The position numbers and the translations under genes were made by a program. From Parapedobacter sp964498395 (lineage in GTDB: Bacteria; Bacteroidota; Bacteroidia; Sphingobacteriales; Sphingobacteriaceae), in assembly GCA_964498395.1 (NCBI GenBank), contig CAZCHE010000005.1, forward strand, positions 62,001-126,000: DNA of 64,000 bases. The letters are read 5' to 3'. Numbering within the stretch: the stretch's first letter is position 1; every line of letters begins with the position of its first letter. Shown here in pieces: positions 1-8,454 of the stretch. The notes beneath the pieces are model-generated. The model made no database searches. It was given only the letters and a program-made list of their open reading frames with translations, and was not told the DNA's origin.

Positions 1-1191
1 ATGGTCGTCATTCACGGCCACGTCGTGTACCTTGTTGATCAGGGCAAACAGTTGTTTCTCTACGACGGCGTCTCCCTTAGGTACTTCCATCCGTTCGAAT
101 TGCTTGCCGATGACTTTCTCGATTTGGCGGATTTTGCCCAACTCTTTCAGGTTGACCAATGAAATGGAAATACCTGTTTTACCGGCACGGGCGGTACGGC
201 CACTGCGGTGCGTGTAGTTTTCGATTTCATCTGGCAATGAGAAATTGATCACGTGCGTGACATCATTCACGTCGATACCGCGTGCCGCTACGTCCGTTGC
301 AATAAGCAATTGCAAGCTTCGATCACGGTAGCGCTTCATCACCTTGTCACGTTGTTGCTGGGAGAGGTCTCCATGCAATGAATCGGCATTGTAGCCGTCT
401 TTGATCAGCGCTTCGGCAATCTCTTGGGTTTCTACCTTGGTGCGGCAGAACACGATACCGAATATCTCGGGATTTGAGTCTACGATGCGCTTGAAAGCAG
501 CATACTTGTCACGAGCACGTACCACGTAATAGTGGTGCTCAATGTTGGCGTTGCCGCTGTTTTTGGTGCCTACAGTTAATTCGAATGGATCGGTCATGTA
601 GTTCTTAGCGATCCGTCTTACTTCTGCTGGCATGGTGGCGGAAAACAGCCACGTTTTTTTCTCGTCGGGGGTGGTAGACAGGATATTGTTGATGTCTTCC
701 TGAAAGCCCATATTGAGCATTTCATCTGCTTCGTCGAGTACCACGTACTTTACATTGGAAAAATCAATCGCATTTCGGCCAATGATATCGAGCATACGGC
801 CCGGTGTGGCTACTACGATCTGGACACCACGGCGAATCTGCCGCAATTGGTCACTAATGCTTGCTCCACCATAAACGGCGACAACATGCACGTTCGGAGT
901 GTTCTTAGCAAATTTTTCGATGTCTTTGGCGATCTGCAAACACAACTCACGGGTAGGGCATAATACCAATGCCTGTGGATGTTTTTGCGTAAAGTCCAAA
1001 AGTTCTAACAATGGCAGGCCAAAAGCTGCGGTTTTGCCGGTGCCGGTTTGGGCTAATCCGACAAAATCGTTGCTGCCTGTGAGGAGTACCGGAACGGCTT
1101 GTTCCTGGATGGGAGTGGGTTTCTCGAACCCTAACTCTGCGATGGCATTAACAATATCATGACGGATCCCCAGTTCAATAAATGGGTTCAT
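1..1191 (-). CDS. DEAD-box ATP-dependent RNA helicase (3' end outside window)
   Basis: Cytoplasmic ATP-dependent RNA helicase of the DeaD/CsdA/RhlE type, acting in ribosome assembly or RNA turnover. The reading frame starts at ATG 1191 (MNPFIELGI) and stays open to base 1, giving 397 residues with no stop, so the C-terminal tail is missing. Visible motifs in order: Q motif (PTPIQEQAV), Walker A AQTGTGKT, PTREL, TPGR, DEAD inside VLDEADEML, SAT (FSATMP), then the second RecA domain with ARGID and HRSGRTARAGK. A well-formed promoter lies 42 bp upstream and a bidirectional terminator separates it from the OmpA-type gene. Family is certain; which helicase paralogue it is cannot be settled from this part. 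Confidence 0.93.
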   Translation of the reverse strand, partial: MNPFIELGIRHDIVNAIAELGFEKPTPIQEQAVPVLLTGSNDFVGLAQTGTGKTAAFGLPLLELLDFTQKHPQALVLCPTRELCLQIAKDIEKFAKNTPNVHVVAVYGGASISDQLRQIRRGVQIVVATPGRMLDIIGRNAIDFSNVKYVVLDEADEMLNMGFQEDINNILSTTPDEKKTWLFSATMPAEVRRIAKNYMTDPFELTVGTKNSGNANIEHHYYVVRARDKYAAFKRIVDSNPEIFGIVFCRTKVETQEIAEALIKDGYNADSLHGDLSQQQRDKVMKRYRDRSLQLLIATDVAARGIDVNDVTHVINFSLPDEIENYTHRSGRTARAGKTGISISLVNLKELGKIRQIEKVIGKQFERMEVPKGDAVVEKQLFALINKVHDVAVNDDH

Positions 1192-1232
1192 CAATAAAAT
1201 GTATACAATAGGCACTATTGCCTAAGGCGGCG

Positions 1233-1263
1233 CAAAGATAGGGTTAATAAATTGAAATTCAAA
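1233..1263 (-). promoter_or_regulatory. Bacteroidota promoter of the helicase gene
   Basis: On the minus strand a TTTG (1260-1263) is followed by exactly 19 bp and TATCTTTG (1233-1240), matching the Bacteroidota consensus TTTG-N19-TAnnTTTG. It leaves a leader of about 35 nt before ATG 1191. Confidence 0.75.
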
Positions 1264-1272
1264 ATATAAAAC

Positions 1273-1308
1273 AAAAAAGACCGCCCATTGATCAGGGCGG
1301 TCTTTTTT
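1273..1308. terminator. bidirectional intrinsic terminator
   Basis: GACCGCCC (1279-1286) pairs perfectly with GGGCGGTC (1295-1302) across an 8-nt loop, with six A before and six T after the stem. It can stop transcripts from both directions. Its place between two minus-strand genes shows it ends the OmpA-type gene and insulates the helicase promoter. Confidence 0.88.
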
Positions 1309-1332
1309 GTTTTAGCTATTTTTATGTTTCTC

Positions 1333-2655
1333 CTAGTAAAGCGTGAACTCCACCCTGCGGTTTTGTTGACGACCAGCTTCTGTATTATTGTTTGCAATAG
1401 GTTGTGTAGGGCCGTAACCGGTAGCTTCGATACGCGATGCATTTGCACCTTTGCTCACGAGGTAGGCTTTTACCGCCTCTGCGCGCTCTTTGGAAAGGCG
1501 CATGTTTGTTTGCATCGAACCGGTATTGTCGGTATGGCCTGCCAATTTCAGGCTGAAGTTTTTCTCGATTAACAATGCCGCTACCTTGTTGAGACTGGCG
1601 TGTGATGTCGAGCGAATCGTCGACTTGCCCGTATCGAACTCGAGGTTTTGGATCGCTTCATCGACCACACGGCGGTCTTCTTCGGTCACGACGACCTGCT
1701 GAATAACAGGGGCCTTAGGTTCGGGCAATGCGCAACCTGACCCGTCAACCTTGGTGTTTTCAGGCGTGTCCGGACATTTGTCGTAGCGATTAGCTACCCC
1801 GTCGCCGTCATCATCGGCCAAATCCGCGTAAAGCCGCTCGATTTGGGATTGCAATTTGGCATTCTCCGCTTTCTGTTCCTCCAACGCCTGCTTTTGTGCA
1901 AGCAAGTCATCATATTGTGCCAAATATTCCTTTTGCATGCCCGAAACCGGGTTGCTATTGGCTAGGGAAGGTTTCGTTTTGTCACCCAATGCAAACTCAA
2001 CCCCTAGATGCGTATAGGAAAAGATGTCCTTGGAACCGCCTCTCGACACGCCGTCAAAGTTTGCAGACTGTACCAGGTTCAACCGGTAACCTAGATCGAT
2101 GTTGATGTCATTGGTTACGGCAAATTTCAACCCCGTTCCCACTGGAACGAAGAGTTCCGTCGTGGCATCGTACTGCCGGTTTACACCGCCGATTTCAGTC
2201 GATGGTTCAAAACCAAGGGCTCCCAATCCGGCATTGAGGTAGGGCTTGATGACACCTTGGTGGTGTCTCCAATTGATATTAGCTAAGGTCACATGTGCCG
2301 ATAACGCCACAGACCAAGGAAGTTTTGTCTCGAAAGAGTTGTTGTTGTCTTTATATGATCCGCCCACTTTACCGCCTACGTATTCAGCCTGGATGCCGAA
2401 CCCGGGTAATATTTGGCGTTTTACATATAAGCCATATCCGAAATTGTGTTCTACCTTGTCAAATCTGCGGCGCAAGCCGATAAGGTTTGACTGGTTTAGC
2501 AATCCGCCATGTACCCCGATAGACCATGTGCGGTACTCCGTTTCAGGAGCGAAAGGCTTTACGTCGTTTAGGGTATAGTCTTGCGCAACTAATGGGGTGG
2601 CGGCAAGGATACCGACGGCAGCCAACAATCCTGTTTTAGTAAGGTTCATTTTCAT
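1333..2655 (-). CDS. OmpA-family outer membrane porin with TSP3 calcium-type repeat
   Basis: Outer membrane protein that anchors the envelope to peptidoglycan. From ATG 2655 (440 residues) there is a signal peptide (MKMNLTKTGLLAAVGILA...PLVAQ), an eight-strand-like beta-barrel region to about residue 215, a short coiled stretch (KQALEEQKAENAKLQSQIE), a thrombospondin type 3 motif (DDDGDGVANRYDKCPDTPE), and a C-terminal OmpA peptidoglycan-binding domain with LAGHTDNTG and the end QQNRRVEF. ATG codons at 2661 and 2649 are also possible starts; the longer frame begins with TTG. Stands alone, followed by a strong terminator. Confidence 0.92.
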   Translation of the reverse strand: MKMNLTKTGLLAAVGILAATPLVAQDYTLNDVKPFAPETEYRTWSIGVHGGLLNQSNLIGLRRRFDKVEHNFGYGLYVKRQILPGFGIQAEYVGGKVGGSYKDNNNSFETKLPWSVALSAHVTLANINWRHHQGVIKPYLNAGLGALGFEPSTEIGGVNRQYDATTELFVPVGTGLKFAVTNDINIDLGYRLNLVQSANFDGVSRGGSKDIFSYTHLGVEFALGDKTKPSLANSNPVSGMQKEYLAQYDDLLAQKQALEEQKAENAKLQSQIERLYADLADDDGDGVANRYDKCPDTPENTKVDGSGCALPEPKAPVIQQVVVTEEDRRVVDEAIQNLEFDTGKSTIRSTSHASLNKVAALLIEKNFSLKLAGHTDNTGSMQTNMRLSKERAEAVKAYLVSKGANASRIEATGYGPTQPIANNNTEAGRQQNRRVEFTLY

Positions 2656-2949
2656 GAGCATAAATTTTTGTGGCAATGAAACTTGCTTAGGTAAGGTGTG
2701 TGTTGTAAACGGTAACCCATGCAGGTTTCATTAGATCAATAGTTTTTGGTAATAATTTAATTGAGCGTTTTACTTCTTTGATGGAGGGTAAGCAATTAAC
2801 GCGCCAGTAATTGTCGATGTTGGTGGTTGCTATTCCCAAGTGGTTTACCGTCAGTAATTTATTGTTGTTATGTTGGTGGAGTTTGGTGGTAGAAGTGTCG
2901 TTTAAGCTGTACAGCAGCCTTTCATTGTTTGCCGTCTAATGTTATGGGA

Positions 2950-3684
2950 TTATTGCCCGACCAAACGGAGGTATGCTAACCCGATCAATATGGCGGTGCC
3001 GAAGCTAAGCAATGTGCCGATGAGTACATATTCGGTCAGTTTCCTGTCTTTCCCTTTGCTTAAGTCGCCAAAGCGGAAAATAGATTTGGCTGCTAACAAA
3101 AAGCCAATCGCTTCCCAATGGTCGGTTATGATGAAGATAAATACAAATAGACGTTCCAGTATCCCAATAAACCTTCCGGCTTTGATTAATGAATTTTCCT
3201 CCTTAAATAAGTTGTCTCCTTGTTTATCATTCGTTTCGAGCCGCCATTGGGTAATCATGATCTTGATTAACACCGCAGGCACGAAGATGACCGTGACCAG
3301 CGCGGTCATGAGCAGCAGATGTGGAGTGGAAAGGAGTTCCATATACGAAAATCCAAAAGGTTCGTATTGGTTGGAAACAACAGCCAATACCGTGAGATGC
3401 AGCCCTTGGTCAAGTAAAAAGAAGAGTAGGGTGTTTTTACTGGATTCTAGGTATAGCTTTGTTAAATCAATGAGGTAATGCGTGGCGATGATAAACAGGA
3501 ACCCCATCCAATAAGTGGTGTTGAAGCCAAAAGCAACAGCCAATAAAATGGCATGGATGAGGATGTGGATATACAGTCTTTTCGATTTGAACCGATATCG
3601 CCTTTTGTTTGCTACCCAACTATCCGGTTGAAAGCAAAAATCTCCGATAATGTGCGCAAGCAATAGTTGTAAAAACAGTGTCAT
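2950..3684 (-). CDS. DUF3307 multi-pass membrane protein
   Basis: Integral membrane protein of unknown function with about seven hydrophobic segments in 244 residues. The N-terminus LLLAHIIGDFCFQPDSW is the conserved opening of the DUF3307 family. Several His and Asp residues lie in or beside membrane segments (H11, D15, HILIHAILL, THYLIDLTK, DQGLHLT), which would suit a metal-binding site; this is inference. The start codon overlaps the stop of the SatD-like gene by 4 bp (ATGA), so the two are translationally coupled and share one promoter. Pairing with SatD suggests that the two act in one pathway; no function is established that I know of. Confidence 0.85.
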   Translation of the reverse strand: MTLFLQLLLAHIIGDFCFQPDSWVANKRRYRFKSKRLYIHILIHAILLAVAFGFNTTYWMGFLFIIATHYLIDLTKLYLESSKNTLLFFLLDQGLHLTVLAVVSNQYEPFGFSYMELLSTPHLLLMTALVTVIFVPAVLIKIMITQWRLETNDKQGDNLFKEENSLIKAGRFIGILERLFVFIFIITDHWEAIGFLLAAKSIFRFGDLSKGKDRKLTEYVLIGTLLSFGTAILIGLAYLRLVGQ

Positions 3685-4295
3685 CCCTTTATTTTTTCCT
3701 GTATCAATTCCCTGAAATAAGCCTCCATTTTCATGATTTCCTCATATCCGGCGCGCTGCTGCCTTTCGCTTACCCTACCTTGGCTGATCTGGATGATGTT
3801 GCCCAATTCCAACTGGGTTTTCCCGGGGTTCTCCATTGACAGCGCTATTGTTTTGGCCGAATTGGTTGTCCAGCGATCGATGGTGAGCAAAGCTAGTTCC
3901 AAACACAGGTTAATAGGCTTGTCTACATCTTGCCAAGGCGATTTAATGGCAAGCGTGGTTTTTTTTAGCTGGTCAAATAACCTGCCTGAATTCACGAAAG
4001 CGTCGCCGTTTGCTTCACTGATTTTCGCGGCGTCATAACTTTTTGTTCCGATACCAATGGCCATCCTTACATCCAGGCCATGCATGCTTTTGGTGATTGC
4101 TTTGATATACAGTGCTTGCTTCAGAATTTCCGGTACTGAGGCGATTTCGATTTGAAAACTGTCTCCACGGGTGATTTCCCATGTTTTTGGTGTCGATCCA
4201 ATTTTGTTGAAGGCGGCCTTCAGTATGGATAGCCATTCGTTAGGATTGGCAATCTTTCGAGAATTAATGATGTCGCCTGTTATAATACCTGTCAT
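3681..4295 (-). CDS. SatD-family protein, cyclase-like N-terminus plus HTH-like tail
   Basis: SatD-family protein of 204 residues starting at ATG 4295. The N-terminal 110 residues read like the palm fold of class III nucleotidyl cyclases: an acidic residue in ITGDIINSR (D8), RGDSFQ (D45) where cyclases have their second metal Asp, RMAIGIG (about 78-83) in place of the cyclase RIGIHTG strand, and GDAFVNSGRLF (97-107) like the VNxAxRL helix; the Asn/Arg spacing differs from true cyclases, so activity is uncertain. The C-terminal 70 residues (AKTIALSMENPGKTQLELGNI) look like a helix-turn-helix. It is the first gene of a two-gene operon with the DUF3307 membrane protein, behind four tandem palindromes. 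The family call is solid, the biochemical idea is inference. Confidence 0.85.
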   Translation of the reverse strand: MTGIITGDIINSRKIANPNEWLSILKAAFNKIGSTPKTWEITRGDSFQIEIASVPEILKQALYIKAITKSMHGLDVRMAIGIGTKSYDAAKISEANGDAFVNSGRLFDQLKKTTLAIKSPWQDVDKPINLCLELALLTIDRWTTNSAKTIALSMENPGKTQLELGNIIQISQGRVSERQQRAGYEEIMKMEAYFRELIQEKIKG

Positions 4296-4317
4296 TTTTG
4301 ATAGGGATTGCTTAAAC

Positions 4318-4349
4318 CAAAAGTAAGGGTTAAAATTGATAAATGCAAA
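4318..4349 (-). promoter_or_regulatory. promoter of the satD-DUF3307 operon
   Basis: Minus-strand TTTG (4346-4349), 20 bp, then TACTTTTG (4318-4325), 22 bp before ATG 4295. The -33 box lies 3 bp from the first palindrome of the upstream array. A second -7-like TATATTTG (4346-4353) overlaps the edge of the array but has no matching -33 box. Confidence 0.7.
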
Positions 4350-4352
4350 TAT

Positions 4353-4454
4353 ATCTGCTTATAGGCAGATAATTTATTATATCTGCTTATAGGCAGATAA
4401 TTTATTATATCTGCTTATAAACAGATAATTTTATTTATCTGTCTATATACAGAT
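4353..4454. repeat. four tandem 18-bp palindromes at 28-bp period (probable operator array)
   Basis: Palindromes occupy 4353-4370, 4381-4398, 4409-4426 and 4437-4454; starts are exactly 28 bp apart. Copies 1 and 2 are identical (ATCTGCTTATAGGCAGAT); copy 3 has AA for GG; copy 4 is ATCTGTCTATATACAGAT, where paired changes keep the arms complementary. All share TATCTG-N8-CAGATA. AT-rich 10-bp spacers follow each. The array directly abuts the satD promoter and lies about 100 bp from the alaS promoter, so it is most likely a cooperative binding site, probably for SatD itself. Confidence 0.85.
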
Positions 4455-4553
4455 ATTTAAATAAAAAGATGGTCGTATTGATTGCTGCGTTGCGCTGGCA
4501 TTTTGGTGTGGCGATGAGGTGTAACTCCCGCACGATGGGCCGTTGTTGCCGCA

Positions 4554-4584
4554 TTGTATAAGCAGGTAATTTTGCCTATTTTTG
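4554..4584 (+). promoter_or_regulatory. promoter of alaS
   Basis: TTG (4554-4556), 20 bp, TATTTTTG (4577-4584); the alaS ATG follows at 4617. Fits the Bacteroidota consensus. Confidence 0.65.
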
Positions 4585-4616
4585 CGCAAAAATAACACTA
4601 AAGATCTTTGTTGCTA

Positions 4617-7238
4617 ATGACAAGTAGGGAAATCCGAGAAGCCTTTTTGGCGTTCTTCAATGATAAAGGCCACCAGATCGTGCCATCTGCCCCGGTAGTA
4701 ATTAAAAATGATCCCACATTGATGTTTACCAATGCGGGGATGAACCAGTTTAAGGACATTTTTTTGGGGGAAGCGCGGGCGCAGTACACCCGTGTGGCCG
4801 ATACCCAGCGTTGCCTACGGGTATCAGGCAAGCACAATGACCTGGAAGAAGTAGGGATCGATACCTACCACCATACGCTCTTCGAGATGCTGGGCAATTG
4901 GAGTTTTGGCGACTACTTCAAGCGAGAAGCCATTTTATGGGCGTGGCAGTTGCTTACAGACGTGTACAAACTCGATAAGGATAGGCTATACGTGACGATC
5001 TTTGAAGGGGATGATGCAGATGGATTGCCAAAGGACGACGAAGCCTACCATTTTTGGAAAGAACACATCGCCGAAGATCGGATATTGTTGGGCAGTAAAA
5101 AAGATAATTTCTGGGAGATGGGGGAGATTGGACCATGTGGTCCTTGCTCTGAAATCCATGTAGACTGCCGCCCGGATGCGGAACGCGTAGCAGTGGATGG
5201 CAAGACCTTGGTCAATGCAGACCATCCACAGGTCATCGAAATATGGAACCTGGTGTTCATGCAATTCAATCGGCAGAAAGACGGTTCATTGCAACCCCTT
5301 CCGGCAAAACATGTGGATACCGGTATGGGGTTTGAGCGCTTGGTACGGGTGATACAAGGAAAGGCGTCTAACTACGATACCGACGTCTTCCAGCCATTGA
5401 TTGGCTATATCGCCCAACGCGCCGGCGTGGTGTATGGCGGTAACGAACAAACGGACATCGCCATGCGGGTGGTGGCCGACCATATCCGGGCTATTAGCTT
5501 TGCGATAGCCGATGGGCAATTGCCCTCGAACAATAAAGCAGGATATGTCATCCGTCGTATCCTAAGGCGTGCAGTGCGGTATGCGTATACGTTCCTGCAT
5601 TTCAAGGAGCCATTTTTGCATGAATTGGTGCCAGTATTGGCCAAGCAGTTTGAGGGGGTTTTCGACGAACTGATTTCACAGCAGGATTTTGTGCAAAAAG
5701 TCGTATTGGAGGAGGAGCAATCCTTTCTGCGCACATTAGTGACGGGTGTGCAGCGATTTGAGGCTTATGTGGCCGATCATAACGCCATCGCCGGTGATTT
5801 TGCCTTTGAACTCTATGATACATTTGGTTTTCCCATCGATCTGACCGCTTTGCTTGCTCGGGAACGAGGACTGGAAGTGGATATGGAAGGCTTCCAAAAG
5901 GCGCTGGAGGAGCAGAAAAACCGCTCCCGTGCCGCTACCGCGATTGATACCAGCGATTGGGTAGTTGTACAAGAGGGGGATTCGGTGACATTTGTAGGGT
6001 ATGACCAACTGGAATGCGCGACGGAAGTGCTGAAATACCGTAAGGTGACTGCAAAGGGCAAGGATCAATACCAACTGGTATTATCGGTGACCCCTTTTTA
6101 TGCCGAAGGCGGTGGACAAGTGGGAGATACGGGTGTCTTGATTTCCGAGGAAAACGATCAAAAGATCGCGATTACGGATACCAAAAAGGAAAATGGCCTG
6201 ATCGTGCATTATACAAATGCCCTACCCAAGCAACTAGATGGGGTTTTCGTGGCTAAGGTGGATAAGCAAAAACGACAAGATACGGAAAATAACCATTCGG
6301 CAACCCACCTCATGCATGCGGCACTCCGACAGGTGTTAGGTGACCATGTTAACCAGAAAGGATCGTTGGTGAATGCAGATTACCTGCGGTTTGATTTTTC
6401 GCATTTCGCCAAGGTGGGTGACGAAGAGCTCAGGCAGGTCGAAGAAATCGTGAATGCAAAAATACGGGAGAATATCGTGCTAAATGAACAGCGTGGAGTA
6501 CCTTTCCAAGAAGCTATCGATGCGGGAGTGACCGCATTGTTTGGCGAAAAATATGGGGATACCGTACGTGTCATCACGTTTGACGACCACTTTTCAAAAG
6601 AACTCTGCGGGGGAACGCATGTGCAGGCCACGGGGCAGATCGGTTTTTTCAAGATCGTTTCCGAAAGTGCGGTCGCTGCCGGTGTGCGGCGCGTGGAGGC
6701 CATCACGGGGCGCAAGGCCGAACAATTTATCTATGAGCAAACGGGCCTAGTCAACCAATTCAAGGAATTGCTCAACAACCCCAAGGATTTTGTGTCGGCG
6801 ATCGGCCGGCTGTTGGAAGAAAACAATACCCTGAAAAAAGAGGTGGAACGTGCCGTCGCCGATAAGGCCAACCAGCTTAAACAGGATTTGGCGGCTCAGG
6901 CGATTCGTGTAAACGACATTAATTTTATCGCGGCACGCGTGCAATTACCCCATGCCGATGCCGTGAAAACCTTGGCCTATGCGTTGCGGGGAGCGGTGAC
7001 CGACTTGTTTCTCGTACTGGGTGCTGAAATCAATGGCAAACCATCGCTTACCGTGGCCATTTCTGATAACCTGGTGAAAGATAAAGGATGGAATGCCGGA
7101 ACAATCGTGCGCGAACTGGCAAAGGAAATACAGGGCGGCGGCGGCGGTCAGCCGTTTTACGCCACCGCTGGGGGTAAAGATAGTGGCGGATTGGATCAGG
7201 CATTGGCCAAGGCAAAAGCGTTTGTGACATCGTCGTAA
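4617..7238 (+). CDS. alaS: alanine-tRNA ligase
   Basis: Cytoplasmic enzyme that charges tRNA(Ala) with alanine and clears mischarged Ser/Gly-tRNA. ATG 4617 (MTSREIREAFLAFF) is the usual family start; the frame is open from a TTG at 4608 but those three residues are not typical. 873 residues, full family length. Motifs: class II core with FTNAGMNQFKD and the GMGFERL region, editing domain with HSATHLMHAAL and CGGTHV zinc-type residues, and the C-terminal DHHA1 region with a Gly-rich stretch (GGGGGQPFYATAGGKD). A TlpA-like lipoprotein gene follows after 11 bp and may be cotranscribed. Confidence 0.98.
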   Translation: MTSREIREAFLAFFNDKGHQIVPSAPVVIKNDPTLMFTNAGMNQFKDIFLGEARAQYTRVADTQRCLRVSGKHNDLEEVGIDTYHHTLFEMLGNWSFGDYFKREAILWAWQLLTDVYKLDKDRLYVTIFEGDDADGLPKDDEAYHFWKEHIAEDRILLGSKKDNFWEMGEIGPCGPCSEIHVDCRPDAERVAVDGKTLVNADHPQVIEIWNLVFMQFNRQKDGSLQPLPAKHVDTGMGFERLVRVIQGKASNYDTDVFQPLIGYIAQRAGVVYGGNEQTDIAMRVVADHIRAISFAIADGQLPSNNKAGYVIRRILRRAVRYAYTFLHFKEPFLHELVPVLAKQFEGVFDELISQQDFVQKVVLEEEQSFLRTLVTGVQRFEAYVADHNAIAGDFAFELYDTFGFPIDLTALLARERGLEVDMEGFQKALEEQKNRSRAATAIDTSDWVVVQEGDSVTFVGYDQLECATEVLKYRKVTAKGKDQYQLVLSVTPFYAEGGGQVGDTGVLISEENDQKIAITDTKKENGLIVHYTNALPKQLDGVFVAKVDKQKRQDTENNHSATHLMHAALRQVLGDHVNQKGSLVNADYLRFDFSHFAKVGDEELRQVEEIVNAKIRENIVLNEQRGVPFQEAIDAGVTALFGEKYGDTVRVITFDDHFSKELCGGTHVQATGQIGFFKIVSESAVAAGVRRVEAITGRKAEQFIYEQTGLVNQFKELLNNPKDFVSAIGRLLEENNTLKKEVERAVADKANQLKQDLAAQAIRVNDINFIAARVQLPHADAVKTLAYALRGAVTDLFLVLGAEINGKPSLTVAISDNLVKDKGWNAGTIVRELAKEIQGGGGGQPFYATAGGKDSGGLDQALAKAKAFVTSS

Positions 7239-7249
7239 TACATAATAAT

Positions 7250-8353
7250 ATGAGAGCACTTGTTGTAGTAGCCGTTTCAACAATACTTTTTTTATTGTCA
7301 GCCTGCGGTGGCAATGACGGATTCGTGATTGAAGGGCAAATAGATCACGCGGCGGGGGTGACGAATACGGTGGTGTTGTATGAAGGCGAACGGAAATTGG
7401 ATTCGGTCTTCCTCGATGAGCAAGGGAAGTTTAGGTTGCGTCGCACCGCCTCCCATCCTCGCTTGCTTACCTTGGAAGCGGGAAAGAGCAGGTACCACCT
7501 GATCCTTCAAAACGGAGATAAGGCTTCTTTCCGGGCCGATTTGATGGAGGGGAGCGATACATACGAAGTGGCGGGCTCTCCCTTGTCGGAAAAAATAAAG
7601 GATTTTGCCCATGTCATTAGCGAGAAAGCGCAATTTGAATCGGAATTGGAAGCCGCATTTTCCCGGGAAGCAGCCGGATTAGGTGATACCGATTTGATGA
7701 ACTTGCGGCAGCAATTCTTGGAAAAATACCGTAAGGGTATACAGGAATACACCGATGCCACTATCCAATTTGCAAACCAACACGATGACCTCGCGGGATT
7801 CTATGCCATGAGCACATTGGATCATGAGCAGGCTGAGGCGGAATTATTGGCGTATGCCGACCAAATTGCCGATAGGTGGGAGGATAATGCACGGGTAAGG
7901 CAATTTTTGACGGAAATGGCCGTATTGAAACGACTGGCGGTGGGGCAGCCTGCACCGACGTTCGAATCGTTGACACCGAATAATCAGCCCGTGAAATTAG
8001 CTGATTTCAAGGGGAAATATACATTGGTGGATTTCTGGGCTTCTTGGTGTGTGCCTTGTCGTGAGGAAAATCCAAACCTAGTCAAGCAATACCACGCGTA
8101 CAAAGACAAAGGGTTTACCATATTAGGGGTGTCATTGGATGGGAATCCCGGCTCGTGGATGCGTGCGATACAACAGGATGGGCTGGAATGGACCAACGTC
8201 TCTGATCTCCAGCAGTGGGGCAGTGAAGTGGTGGGATTATACCGTATCCAAGCCATACCTACCTCTTACCTGTTGGACCCGCAGGGTGTCATTATCGCCA
8301 AAAACTTGCGGGGTGCGGAGCTGGAAGCATTCTTGAAAAAAACATTGGATTAA
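7250..8353 (+). CDS. TlpA/ResA-like thiol-disulfide lipoprotein with DUF4369 N-terminus
   Basis: Envelope thioredoxin-like protein of 367 residues. Signal peptide with lipobox (LLSAC, Cys 19) indicates a lipid-anchored protein. The N-terminal part (DGFVIEGQIDHA to FRLRRTA) is the DUF4369 beta domain common in Bacteroidota; the middle is helical; the C-terminal thioredoxin domain carries the redox motif WCVPC in FWASWCVPCREENP and the cis-Pro loop AIPTSYL. It probably reduces or exchanges disulfides in periplasmic proteins; the substrate is unknown. It lies 11 bp after alaS. Confidence 0.9.
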   Translation: MRALVVVAVSTILFLLSACGGNDGFVIEGQIDHAAGVTNTVVLYEGERKLDSVFLDEQGKFRLRRTASHPRLLTLEAGKSRYHLILQNGDKASFRADLMEGSDTYEVAGSPLSEKIKDFAHVISEKAQFESELEAAFSREAAGLGDTDLMNLRQQFLEKYRKGIQEYTDATIQFANQHDDLAGFYAMSTLDHEQAEAELLAYADQIADRWEDNARVRQFLTEMAVLKRLAVGQPAPTFESLTPNNQPVKLADFKGKYTLVDFWASWCVPCREENPNLVKQYHAYKDKGFTILGVSLDGNPGSWMRAIQQDGLEWTNVSDLQQWGSEVVGLYRIQAIPTSYLLDPQGVIIAKNLRGAELEAFLKKTLD

Positions 8354-8384
8354 CGCATCCTTTTTGTTAACCGTAGGTACTGTT

Positions 8385-8417
8385 TTAATGATTTATTAAT
8401 ACTGAATTAACTATTAT
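8385..8417 (+). promoter_or_regulatory. three TTAA(T/C) repeats in 11-bp phase before the response regulator
   Basis: TTAAT at 8385, TTAAT at 8396 and TTAAC at 8407 are exactly 11 bp apart. Family knowledge: OmpR-type regulators such as Bacillus PhoP bind TTAACA-like direct repeats with 11-bp spacing. A weak -7 box (TACTTTAG, 8433-8440) follows, so the repeats would sit at the activator position. Autoregulation is inference. Confidence 0.4.
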
Positions 8418-8454
8418 TTGTCATTAAGTACATACTTTAGCAAAAAATAACACC

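Noticed and set aside
2939..3478. 179-codon plus-strand ORF
   Set aside because: It lies antisense to the DUF3307 gene, whose family match and operon overlap are clear.
4353..4454. CRISPR-like array (28-bp period)
   Set aside because: The period is all repeat plus an AT-rich 10-bp linker that is nearly the same each time; there are no variable spacers and no cas genes. The units are palindromes at a promoter.
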